A stretch of 64,000 nt of DNA, from the NCBI RefSeq assembly GCF_025399195.1, contig NW_026252087.1, positions 372,001 through 436,000 of the forward strand, written 5' to 3'. Below, piece after piece: positions 1-12,556 of the stretch. A program made the translations under genes and the position numbers. Position 1 is the first letter of the stretch. Each line of letters opens with the position of its first letter. Source of the stretch: Umbelopsis ramanniana AG. Taxonomy: Eukaryota > Mucoromycota > Umbelopsidomycetes > Umbelopsidales > Umbelopsidaceae. The notes below the pieces were generated by a model. That model did no database searches and was not told the DNA's origin. It was given only the letters and a program-made list of their open reading frames with translations.

Positions 1-344
1 CTCCTTCCATCATTTTATGTAATAGAACTATTCCAAGTGTCGTATAGTGGCAATTACATTAGTAGAGACTAACACATACGTTTGTGTTATTTTGTTATGG
101 TTATGGCGTGACATCTAATTGATCATACTACCCATGGTATCAGCCATTTCAACGAATACCACAGAAATTCATACACTGCTTTTCGATGGATACCTATAGC
201 GAATACCTGCCAGTGGTTTGAAAAAGTAGCTCTGCCACAGCAATTATGAAGTCGGCCATTCAAATTTTACAAAAGTAGGGTGGTCGGGCCACACAAACCA
301 GAGGCATAGCATTTGACTGAGTCTAAAATGTCATTGCTTCACCC
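1..344. other. Left-edge non-coding stretch
   Basis: No reading frame of note. The stretch lies upstream of the first gene and presumably carries its promoter. In the frame of the gene starting at 345 there is a TAA at 324-326, so the coding sequence does not extend further left without another exon. An out-of-frame ATG at 328 opens only a short frame. Confidence 0.5.
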
Positions 345-3300
345 ATGGTTCAATTGCTGTCACGATCAAGTGTCCTGCCACCATTACCTCAGAAGGGCCG
401 CTCTGATAAGATCCTTGGCGGATCACTGATACCCTCAAATGAAATTCAAACGACCTGCAAAGAATGGTCGCCATTGTCGTTGATATACCGATACAATTCA
501 ACTACCCTCGAGGTTCGGGATATTCTTCTCCTACAACCCGTGTACGCGTTGTTGACCATACACGATTTGCCCACGCCAGACAGGCACCGGGTATGAGCAT
601 GCTTTTTTTTGCCCTGCTTTGAGATATCTCAGAGCTAAAGACATCTTATTTGCAGCTTGTTATCGAACTGGCAACGCATGGAACTATGGGAAGCACATTA
701 TGCATCGTCCTACTTGCTCGTGATACGCACACTCAGCTACCCAAGCTGTTCATATTCAATCCACGCACCTTGAGGTGCCATATAATATACTCGTCATTCA
801 ACTCAAAGAATTCTGTCACCAGTATGTCAATGTCCTTGAAAATACAGCTCCAGGTACTCATAAAGACACTTCTGCCTGAATGCCTATATTGTCATCTTAG
901 TAACCCACCTTCCCAGGACGACCATCCATCATTACAGAATTCAGAAACTAAATCCTTTCATTTACTCGCTCTGGGAACGGATTCCGGCGCCGTGTTTCTG
1001 ATAAGACTATGTCTTGGTACATTTCAAACCATCTCCAAAATTCCATGTATCATGGCACAATGCAAAACTTCTTCAGTGGGGTCCATTGCTGTGCATGTCA
1101 CGTCTCCTGTTAGCTCGGATGCATCTGTATTTATTCTTATTGGCGGAAATAATGGTGAGATAGAAGTCATCACTTATGAGCCGCAAGCCAACAGCGATGA
1201 ACAAGACTGCGGAACGCATGGGACTAAAGTGATTACGACATTGTGGAAAAACAGTGAGTATTTGATCATTATGTTTTCATTCGGATCACTTGATATGTCT
1301 CATTAATGTGTAATTTGCACCAAAGTGGCTGTCGTCAGCTTGATGCTTAAGTCTGCTGAAGAAAAGTCAGAAGTCATATTGGTTGCCGGGCAAGGTTTTC
1401 GCAACGGCTCCGAGATCACCAGGTAAGCATTACGGTTCGTGTAAGTGTGTTACAGCCAATTTAATGACCAGTCTAATTGAATGAATCATATAGGAGTGAA
1501 ATTCACAACCCAGCCGTAACTATGCTGAAGCTGAAGCTTCCAACTTTTAAAAGCATGGAAGTATGGAAGGAAGAATGTAGCGATACAACGAATGGATCTG
1601 AGAATATGCAGGACTGTGAATCTAGCTACGTTGGATCCTTCTGCATATATGAAACAAGTGAGTTCCTACTACCATTTTCAAATACGAACCAACGACATAA
1701 GAGATACTCACGAAGTATTGAGCAAAGCAGTAGACAAGAAACTCAAGCTGTCTTCTATATCGTCGCTCAGGAGGAAGCATGAAATGGAAGTAATTAGCTT
1801 TAAACAGTGGAACATATCTAGGAATTATGACGGTGTCACCAGCTGCCGTCAACAGACAGTTACCAATGTCCCGGTGTTCCTCAATGGAGCCGTAGCGGAT
1901 GCCTTTGGTAAAGTAGTCATATTGGCGGCGACAGAATTGCATACTCTCTATACTACCGTCGCTCAACCATCAAAATCAGGATATGAAGGCATCTCAGTAA
2001 GTACTCTTTGATGCTAGTACATGCATGCTTGAGTACGCCATAACATCAAATTTGATTTAGGAGGGCGATTACGACTTTTCAGGACTTGCAAGCAAACTTC
2101 GACGAGAGCTTTCCAAAAGATACGAAAAGGCGTCACGCTCTTATACTGAACGACGCATTCAGATGGGTTCGCCACTAATAATAGATTTGTTGTTGGAGCA
2201 AAACGGATACCATGGTATGATCTATATTACTAGCAACGTTGATACAGCGAAACCCTTTAGATATCGATGGACTAACTGGTCATTGTAGAGCAGTACCCCG
2301 TATCGGAGCATGTTTATGAAAGATATTGCGATACTATCGACGGCTACTCAAGTACTTCAGGTCCATTGCCTTGTTGTTCACATATACTACTGTACATTAT
2401 ACTGGACGCATGTGGGAAAAATGAATTTGAAGCCTTCGCAAAGAATATCCATTTGAACACGACTACATCTCAAATGATTATGGATTACTGGGCAATAGAC
2501 AATTTTCAAATAGACGTGAGTAGAACTATATAAGATACGTTGCTCCGTTGCTATACGACTGAATGGCACTGTTATTCCCACCCGTAGAAACTGAATGCCA
2601 TGAACAGCTCTGCGTACATTATTCTATTCCCAACTCTTTATATCAAAGTCGTCAAAATGCAAGTCTCCTTATCAGCCGCATTGAAACTAATTGAAACAAA
2701 CCATATTCCAATACAAGATATTACTGATGAGGAAGTACTAACTGCGTATCTGTTGAAATTGAAACCAAAAGATGTGATCCTAGAACTGGTAAGGTGAAAT
2801 ACAGAGATAATTTATCTGTGAACTTATCATTGATCATCTCTTTTCTTACTACAGAATACAATTTGTAAGACTTTGGATCAAACAAATAGACGCAGCGAAG
2901 TGCTATGCAAGCTTTTATACGATTGGTTTGAAGGTAAGCTATTTAAATGTGCGGCAGTCAATAGGATTGACTGTAACTGATCATACGTGTGGGCATTTGA
3001 TTCTATTCATCAGTTGGAAACACGAAAGTCAAGCAAGTACAATTATTTTCTACACCTTTGAACGGTCAACTAGAGAGGGAGGTCGTTACGTACTGCTCTT
3101 CAACGAACCCTTCACCTTCAAATCTGAATTTTCTGTTCGCATTTTATTTAAATCGCTACGATTATGCATCAGCCATGGACATTCATGAAAGACTGCAAAA
3201 AGAAGACATGTCAAGCCTTGGCCAACAGCAGCGCAAAGTCATGATTGACTCGATAACTGAACTGATTCCTTCTATTCAGAGGAGGATATGCAAGGTTCGC

Positions 3301-3538
3301 TCGGACAACCATGGTAGTGTGCAATGTAAGCAGCTCTATACGACATTATGGCGTTAAACAAACCGTTCTTAACTGGCTCTTATTTGCAGCCACCCCATTC
3401 TCAGCAATTGTTTTCTCGCAAACATCGGAAACTGAGCAGAGTATGATCTTGGAGCAGCTCGTTCGACAAACTCAACTGTTGAACTCCAATGATCCGCACA
3501 GCAACCCATTTTCTGGCCCTCCCAAAATGGTTAGATGA
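345..3538 (+). CDS. ELYS-like nuclear pore / chromatin-associated protein, 11-12 exons
   Basis: Exons 345-590, 656-1253 (an in-frame 63-nt intron 854-916 may be removed), 1326-1422, 1494-1657, 1731-1996, 2061-2214, 2289-2515, 2588-2788, 2855-2933, 3014-3325 and 3390-3538 give 809 or 830 aa with closing phases. The N-terminal half contains strand-like segments such as HLLALGTDSGAVFLIRLCLG, resembling a blade of the ELYS beta-propeller. The C-terminal half (from about residue 380) is helical and has the character of the ELYS-like domain, with LLLEQNGYHG, an Asp-rich helix around 2390-2500 and YASAMDIHERL. ELYS/Mel-28 (Ely5 in fission yeast) anchors the Y-complex nucleoporins. The family call rests on remembered domain character only; an unrelated propeller plus alpha-solenoid nucleoporin is the alternative. 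Confidence 0.6.
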
Positions 3539-4154
3539 GATCTTTTGTCCATGTAGAGCCTTACATTAACATAAGCAAACAACCACACATAAAAATAATA
3601 ATAGATGGATGCGCGTTAGTCAGGATAAAACAGTATTAATACATAAACACGATCCTCGTAATGTATTGTGGCGAACATATAGAATGTGGGGTTGGTTCGC
3701 AATTTCCTTTCTATTCCGATTCCCCCGAAAAGTCACGATACTGTGCTAAATAACAAGTAGATATTTCATTTCATTTGCTTGTAACGGCAACATGTATGAA
3801 GGGGACAAAAAGTCCTTAAGCAACGACACAACTCGAGCACGCTACGGTTGATTGGGGTAATAAGCTTAACTTTTTTTTTTTTTACTTTTCTTTTTGTTTT
3901 TTTTTTCTGACTAAGTCGATCGTATTTTGGAGGACTAGCGATTAAAAATGGTAAAAGATACACGAATGCAACATTTAGAAGAGACAATGGATGGAGAATA
4001 GATGGTATTTGTGTGGGTGGTGGTTACTTGGTATGTAAATGCCCTTTCTATTTACTGTAGGGACCGAAAGCGAAGCAAAGAAAACAAAAATAAAGTAAAG
4101 AAAGCTGCCATTCTGTTTCTGCAAAAAATAAAAAAAAAAAGGTTAGGGATGAGT
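3539..4154. other. Convergent 3' intergenic region
   Basis: Lies between the stop of the ELYS-like gene (+) and the stop of the Mnn9-like gene (-). It contains long T and A runs near 3871-3905 and 4129-4140 and no convincing coding frame. It presumably holds both polyadenylation regions. Confidence 0.5.
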
Positions 4155-5303
<1,149 letters not shown>

Positions 5304-7420
5304 GTTTTGTTGTACAGGGTTTAAGTTGGGTTGTGATAGGAGGGAGCAAAGGGACGAACGACTCTACAGCAGCAAAAGAGGAATGAAAGCCTCTAGTTCA
5401 GTAGACAATGTGGCAAGGTGGAGAGGAGCGGGAGAGAAATGTACAGTAAGGGAAGTAGCTGAACCAGCAGTTATAAGAAAAGCTGGTTGGTAGCGAAGAG
5501 AGAAGGAAAGTGCGTAAAGGATAGAAAGAGGGGAAAGAAAGAAGGAAGGGGTTTGTAGGTTTGGGAAGGAGGTTTGTAGAGAATGAAAAAAACGCTGAGA
5601 GGAAGTCGGATAGGGGATTGTGGTTGGTGTGAAAAGATAAGCTGACCGAACCTGTCTCCAAAAAAAAAAAAAAAAAATTTGGTCCTACCTTATACCGCGC
5701 CTTTACCCAATGGGTCCTAACACTTCTCCCTGCTCATGCTATAGCAGCACGCCTTTCTGGTCCTCTTTACAGTGGAAGTGTTCTTCTCTGTATCTAACTA
5801 TGTTAGTCAAAGGAATGTAGACTCGTCCGGTCGCTTGGTTGAGGTTGAGTTACAATTTTTATTATTTTATTTTTTTTGGTGGAAGTGGGGGGGGGGAGGA
5901 GATAGAGTGGAAATATTGGATCTGCAAAGAAATGGATCTACCGTTACAGTAACTAGTCAAAACTTAGTTCGATGCTAACAATACATTGCAATCAGACTTA
6001 ATAACACCTCCTATTTACTCAGTCAATAACCCTCACTCTCCACCTTTTGCTGTTTTCCCCATCCCTCTCTTTGTTGCTACTTAAAAAATCAGCTCACTAG
6101 CATTACACACAATCCATAGTGGGAACCCCAAGTAAGATTGTGGAACTATGCACGCTATTCTTAAAACTCTACACAAATTTAACCAATCATCTCAAATCAG
6201 ATGGGATCTATTCCTTACCATTTTGCCCAAGTATGATTTAGTTCAATCCACTCCGCTTTCCGTGGTGTATGGTGCGATATAATTCATAACGCTAATATAT
6301 GCTTGGGCTACAAATCTAATTGGAGCACGCTTATTGCTTCCTTTTAAAGTCATCTATACCGGAGATTAGAATTGGAGAAGCTGGCCCCACCAATGAAATG
6401 CAAAACGGTTCCTGCAGCAACTAAAGGCAACAGCAAGCCTCAATTTTAGGTTATCCATGCCGAACATGGAAGGTCGGCAGACCCATGGCACGCCTGTCTG
6501 TACATCGCAGAACAGAGCGGCGCTTCACAATGGGTCCATCGATCTCTGGCTATGCGCCATTTGAAGTGTGCGCTTCATCGGTACCATGACATTATGTAAT
6601 CTTTGGCCTCCATTTTCTGACTCGCTGCTCAGAATGGTATTTTGCAGTAAGGATCAAGATAGCGCCTATCATCCCATCATAGGATCAAGTGGTAAAATGA
6701 AGTACTCACAGTACCAGGAATAATCACTGCTTTCGGTAATATCTTTGTTAGGCGCTGTGGTTGGCTCACCGTTGCAACGTGCAAACAAGCCACGGTCGTG
6801 CTGGCTTTAACATTTATTTCGTTCCTAGTTACATTATATGTCCGACTGTTAAGGTAAGAATCTCATAGAACGACCTGAGGCTCCGAGGTAACTCAAAGAT
6901 ACCGTACCTTTGTCGCTGGTTTCCAGATGGAATCACGTGATACCACTCTCCCTCACACAATCAAGTAGGCGTCATTGAAACCAATTGGCCTGGGTATCTC
7001 CTATGCTTACATCAACACGCAACATTGGAAATCGACCATCCCACAATAGTAAGCTTACTTCCTGATTGCGGTTCCTCAACAAATACTGAGTTTCACAATG
7101 TTTTGCTAAACCTGCTGAAAACTGCCGCTTTTAGACATATGTACCTTCAATGTTTGTAATAGCGATCATGGAGAAGCAGCATCCAATGATTTTGTATTGA
7201 AGATCGAAATGTGTGAAAATTAACTTACACAAAGAAAAAGCGCAAAAGACAAAAGAAACGAAAACAGGAGAGTAACAACGAATGAACCAATACGTAAGAG
7301 AAAAGAAATAAACCCAAACAAGCAAAGGCACCATCAACAAATCATCACTAACATTATGATATGAACACATCGCTTTTTAACCTCAAAAAATTTCCATCCA
7401 AATCATATGGAACTCATTCA
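5304..7420. other. 2.1-kb intergenic region with pyrimidine-rich leader and homopolymer tracts
   Basis: On the minus strand, 5390-5640 is a CT-rich leader in front of the Mnn9-like gene. There is an A run at about 5660-5677 and a G run at about 5887-5895. From 5900 to 7130 I find no reading frame with coding character; TCACGTGA occurs near 6933. A 79-codon minus-strand frame at 7131-7370 looks like chance. The far side is the 3' end of the SLC35F6-like gene. Confidence 0.5.
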
Positions 7421-8931
7421 TTATTGTTCATTTTCATCTTCTCTAAGCAGTGGAGACGTTTCAGGCCCCTCCTCACCGTTGAAGAACGGAGGCTTGATGA
7501 CGTCGTTGAAGATGAAGGTACCAAGAACCAAGATGACAAAACCAATGACTTGCACCCATGAGAATCGCTCCCAACCAAGATATAATGACACCATCCAAAT
7601 GAACAACGTTCTAAGCACATAACGGTTTAGTTGAGCCCATTGTTTTCGCCATTTTTGCGGTTTTTCCTTTCACTTACCTGCAGGTATCGATGGTGCTGCG
7701 AGCAGTGGCAGACACGGTGGTGGTAATGCTAAGACCGAAAAAGTTGAAGAAGGCAATGGAGAAGGCAATGGCAATACCTGTACCCCAAACAGCAGGATTT
7801 GCCGTAATTTGATGCCATCCACGTGGCATATCGAAAAACGGTCTGGAATTGCCATATATAGCGTACAGGATAGGCATACCAGCCAACACCGACACCAAAC
7901 CAAACGAGCCTTCTAAGCCGACAGCACGGAGTGGTTTGACATGGTATCTGGACATGATCTTCTCCTCTACAACAAATTGAGTAGCAGTCAGAATCTGAGC
8001 GCCAAGAACGAAGGCAACGCCAAGGAAGGACTGCCAGTCAAAGGGAACTTCCGTTTCATCATCACCAAACACAGATGGACGTTCTTGAGGATAGAGAACA
8101 CTTGAAAGTCCAACAATGGACACACCAGAAACTACGAGGAAGAGAGAAATCCATTGCCACCTTGTCATGCGACGCTTTAGGAAAAAATAACTGAAAACTC
8201 CAGTGAAGATGACCACGGCTCCACGAAGCATTTGATAAACGCTAGCAGCCGTGTAGATAAGACCGACATTCATGAGCTGTTCGGAAACCGCAATGGTGTG
8301 AAAAAAAACCCCCTCTTGTAGCCTCCATTCAACTTTCTAACTTACAGTGGTGGCAGTCAAATCACATATAGTTGGTATCCAGAAGAGAAAGTTCTTCCAT
8401 CCAGCCAATTCCTCTGTTGGATGAGCTTCCTTCAGGATTCTATCAGCATCGTCTACCACTACGCCAGCATCCAGTTGATTCACAGCCGAGGGGACTACTT
8501 CTTCATCATCGTCTTCAAGACGCAAGTGCTTCTTTTGCCATAGTTGAAATAGGTACACTATCCATACACCTGTCTCACCAATAAACATGTTTAAGCTAGG
8601 TGTGAAAATTGCCAAAATATGATTAGGGAGTTACGGGAGATAAAGACAGCCTACTCATCGGGAACTTACGTTTGCCAAACTGGCTGCTCAAAATACAATC
8701 TCTTTTCAGGATCAGGATCAGAGCAATTCTCCACACACTGCATATCTTGTAGCTTATTGAGGATGGTGTTGGCCACGCCTTTATTGCACATAAAAGCACG
8801 GACGTGAAAGTAAGGTTAGAAGACATAGATAAGGGTGCCGTAGGTCATTTGAACATAGCCATGACGGCCCATTACGTACCAGACACTAGCATTCCTGCCA
8901 CTAGAATCAGCGTTGCATTACGTTTTGACAT
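7421..8931 (-). CDS. SLC35F6-type nucleotide-sugar/drug-metabolite transporter family membrane protein
   Basis: Five exons (8931-8880, 8778-8670, 8595-8346, 8276-7678, 7610-7421) sum to 1,200 nt, 399 aa, with consistent phases. The protein begins MSKRNATLILVAGMLVSG and continues with the family-typical luminal segment NTILNKLQDMQCVENC and PVWQTLNMFIGE. An acidic loop (about residues 75-110) follows, then TTLMNVGLIYTAASVYQMLRG and a run of hydrophobic helices, about ten in all. SLC35F6 proteins are lysosomal/vacuolar membrane proteins of the DMT superfamily whose substrate is not well settled. The C-terminal tail has an ETSPLLRED-like acidic dileucine signal, which fits vacuolar sorting. Its start lies 157 bp from the divergent M28-like gene, also predicted vacuolar. 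Confidence 0.88.
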
Positions 8932-9088
8932 TAATTGAAGAAGGGAAAGAAGAGGTAAATTGAGAGAAGTGGGCTTGCAGCTGACTTCTCATGCGATCAC
9001 AGCATCACAAGCTTTAAAACAAATTTTTAGGAGTCAGCGGCCCGCTTGAACCAAAGGCGGGGTTGTCAACTGAATTCTTGTAACCAGC
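8932..9088. promoter_or_regulatory. Divergent promoter between SLC35F6-like and M28-like genes
   Basis: This 157-bp interval separates the two start codons, 8931 (-) and 9089 (+). It must hold the core promoters of both genes unless their transcripts start inside the neighbouring gene. No clear TATA box or palindrome is visible. The shared interval suggests, but does not prove, co-expression. Confidence 0.5.
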
Positions 9089-11204
9089 ATGCCAACAACT
9101 GAATCAACCCCACTATTACCTTCCAGTCAACCTAGTTCATGTCGGTAGTATTTATTCAACCTATGACCTTTGATACTTACACTCAACTAATACCAAAAAA
9201 CAGCTTCCATTACATTGCCAAGAACATGGCGGCGAGCCTTGGAATGGGGACTTATTTGTGGCCTTGCTGTATTATTATTTATCACTGCACTTGTGTTTGC
9301 CGAACAAAAATTCGGTATGCAAACCATTTAATGGCTCTTCTATGCAATTGAGTAATGACTGAATACCTATACATTGCAGGTGGACACCCGTCCATGAACA
9401 TGGTCATCAAAGCGCTACACACCAATGATGTCATGGAGCATCTCAAAGCGCTGGTGGAAGTAGCAAAACACCACCACAATTCACGCAGCATACGGAACGG
9501 ATACAATGCATCAGCTGAATACATTATTCACCAATTGGAGGATTCTGGAGCCTGTGATGTATCCACGCAGATCTTTCCTGTCTCGATGTGGGAGAAGAAG
9601 GAAAATACCGAATTCATTATATTGACTGGTGATGTTGCTGTATTTGTAGACCAGCAAGATTTTGCTAGTACGGCAAGAGTTTTTTTATTTTGAAATGGTT
9701 CTGTCGATGTACCTATCATGGCTAAACTATGTCTCATTTTTAAAAGCTCTGAAATCCACAGCCCCTTCCACTCTTTTGTTCGACAATAGACTCATTGAGA
9801 TCGATGACTTGTGTAGTGCACAGGAATGCTCCAGAACTGTTCATAAAAAACTAGTCATAGCACCATATTCCTATCAGATGGAGGAGAATGTGGACATTGC
9901 AAAGCGTCTTGCCAAGGTAGGTTGGGACTCACATCACTATACAAATCCTCATTTACACACGCTGACCTTGAATAGGCAAATGCGGCTGCCGTATTGTTTG
10001 TCCTTTCAAGGTCTTCCAATCCGGTGCACTTTGAAGATCAGCATAACAGCTTTTTCGAAAGCAATGTCACATTACCTGTTTTTGTTATGGATAACAACAT
10101 GTATACCATTTTACTCGATGTGATGCAGGGCGACTACCTTGTCAACATTCAAACAAGCGTGCTCATTACCACGACATATACATACAATATTCTATGCAAC
10201 TGGAAATCGGGAGACGATAAGAACAAGATTATCGTAGGATCTCATTTAGGTAAATAGTATAGAAATGCAAAAGTGGCAAAACGTTTTGGAGCTAATTCGG
10301 CATGCATGAAGATTCGGTTGAAAATAGTCCTGGTATCAATGCTGGCTCAGGAGCAGCCACCTCACTGGCTATTGCCTTGACACTTGCCAAGCTCAGTTAT
10401 CAGCCTACCAACCAACTAGTTTTTGCATGGTGGAGTGGAAAGGAAGTTGGAGATGCTGGTATCTCCCGCTATTTGCACAACATGACTGAAGAACAAGTTA
10501 ACGCCACGACTGCTTATATCAATCTTGATATCTTGGGCAGCCAAAACTACATTCCATACGTAAGTCGTCTATCTTTTTGGACGATTTAGAAACTTTCACA
10601 TTTTTCACACTGCGAAAACAGATTCTCCGCACCAACCCCACATCCGAGGTGGTAAATGGCCGGTCACAGCAGATAGCCAAGATTTTTGAGAAGTACTTTG
10701 ATCAAGTAGGCTACAAGTACGCGCACACTTCCACTACCGATGGTACGGAGCACGATGTATTTGCTGTCAAAGCTGGTGTAGCATATGGTAAGGAAAAGTG
10801 GATCAGTTTTTTTTTTTTGGGAAGGGTGACAAGGATAATAATTTAGCAATCTCGAAGGTGGACTGTACTCGGGAATGGGACCTAAGACACCGTCTCAAAA
10901 GAGAAAATTTGGAGGAATAGCCTACGTAGATGCCGACCCATGTTATCAATTGGTAAGTTTTTTGATCAATGCTGAAAGCACATATTCTATTACCCAATCC
11001 CAATCATTGATTTCACCAGGCTTGCGATACATTGGATAATGTCAGCACAGAGGCAATCAATTTGGTAAGCACGACAAACGTTTGAGCAAGACCATATAAC
11101 CTTAACTGACACTTCATTAGCTCTCTCACGCTGCTATCTATGTTATTCATGCGCTGTCATCGACACTGAACCTTCGTGGCTATTTGGATGGAACGACGGT
11201 TTGA
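9089..11204 (+). CDS. M28-family aminopeptidase-like type II membrane protein, probable pseudoenzyme
   Basis: Ten exons (9089-9144, 9223-9314, 9380-9667, 9747-9916, 9976-10249, 10312-10559, 10622-10787, 10858-10952, 11020-11064, 11121-11204) sum to 1,518 nt, 505 aa. The N-terminus carries an STPLLP dileucine signal (residues 6-11) before one membrane anchor (about residues 24-44). A protease-associated domain lies at about 150-270 and the M28 domain follows. Metal-site landmarks are visible: HLDSV (His292), NLDILGS (Asp366), GTEHDVF (His420) and the closing DPCYQLACDTLDN. Two essential positions are altered. The zinc-bridging Asp twelve residues after His292 is Ala304, and the general-base Glu of the usual EE pair is Lys337 (WWSGKEVG). 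The fold is intact but catalysis is doubtful. Vacuolar aminopeptidase Y is the nearest well-known relative. Confidence 0.85.
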
Positions 11205-11309
11205 TCCAAAGGAACGATGATATAACCGAGCGGAGTTTAACACATGTGAAAGGGCGAAAAAGCATTGTGCTTGAGTCAGCCGTTTTGAGATATCATAGGA
11301 CTTAATAGT

Positions 11310-11315
11310 AATAAA
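11310..11315 (+). terminator. Poly(A) signal AATAAA of the M28-like gene
   Basis: A canonical AATAAA hexamer lies about 106 nt after the stop codon and 51 nt before the next gene's start codon. It fits a compact tandem arrangement. Confidence 0.5.
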
Positions 11316-11365
11316 AGTACCGAACCCTTTGTTTTCGCAATCTCTTTTCCCTTGTCACCACTTTA

Positions 11366-12556
11366 ATGTCTTCTGCCAACGAGCCATTGCCTCCCGTCGG
11401 GCACGCCATGGCCGGTTCTGCTGGGGCAATGTTTGCTCTTGCATGTGTCTATCCACTAGATATGTAAGCTGAGATCTCTTTCTATGCTGTTTATGGTCAT
11501 TGTGTCATCTTGGAAATGCGAGATTCACGCACGGTCGACTTGGGTTCCAATATGTGGAACAAGACAGCGCAAGAACATATACGGATAAATCGCTGACGCT
11601 ACTGTCTCCCTTCAGTATTAAAACTAGAATTCAGGTGCAAACAAAGCATGAAGGAGTCGAATCCACTGAGGCTGAATACAATTCGGCTTTGAGTGGGATT
11701 AAATACATCCTCAAGCAGGAGGGATTTGCAGGATTGTACGCTGGATTGCCCAGTTCATTGATCGGTACCGCATCAACCAACTTCACCTATTTTTACGCTT
11801 ACTCGTTCCTCCGAACCAATTACAATAAGAAATACAATCCCAATGCCGGTACTTTGTCCACTGCTATGGAATTGTTGCTTGGCGCTGCTGCTGGCGCTAT
11901 CACAACCTTGATCACCACTCCCGTTTCGGTGATCACCACTCGACAACAGACACTTCCTGCCAATGAACGTCAAAGTGTCGTCGAGACTACTCGATCTATC
12001 ATTGCAGAGGAAGGTGTACAAGGACTTTGGAAGGGCGTGAAACCATCATTGGTTCTCTGCGTCAATCCTGCCATTACCTATGCTAGTTTCGAGAAATTCA
12101 AGGAATTTGTTCTTAAATCTTTAGATAAGAAGGTCTTGACACCTGGCTTAGCCTTCTTCGTTGGCGCATTGAGCAAAACCCTTGCTACTGTTATCACATA
12201 CCCTTACATTATGGCCAAGGTTAGATTGCAATGGAAGGCACCAAAAGAGATGGAAGGAAAGATTCAAGCATACACTGGTTCCTTTGACGTCTTAGGCAGG
12301 GTTCTCAAGACCGAGGGCTTCTTTGGCTGGTACAAGGTAAAGTTTTTCCCCAATAGCCCATTCTTCCCACGTGTTTAAGGGTCATGTGATTTTGAATCAT
12401 CCACTTAACTTACCATTTGCTTTATAGGGCATGAGCACTCAGATCACTAAGGCTGTTCTGTCGCAAGCATTGCTGTTCATGATGAAAGACATTTTCACAC
12501 GTTATACCATCATGGCATTTGCACTTGTTAGAGCTCTGAAAGCAAAGCAAGCATAG
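11366..12556 (+). CDS. Peroxisomal adenine nucleotide carrier, ANT1/PMP47/SLC25A17 type
   Basis: Exons 11366-11463, 11616-12336 and 12428-12556 give 315 aa. Three mitochondrial-carrier repeats are visible. The first signature reads PLDIIKTRIQVQ across the first intron, the second reads TTPVSVITTRQQT, and the third reads TYPYIMAKVRLQ. GWYKGMSTQITKAVLSQALLFMMKD near the C-terminus is characteristic of the peroxisomal subgroup rather than mitochondrial ADP/ATP carriers. These proteins import ATP into peroxisomes in exchange for AMP so that fatty acids can be activated to acyl-CoA before beta-oxidation. The length matches the family. The first intron (152 nt) is longer than most here and contains a chance in-frame ATG. 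Confidence 0.9.
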
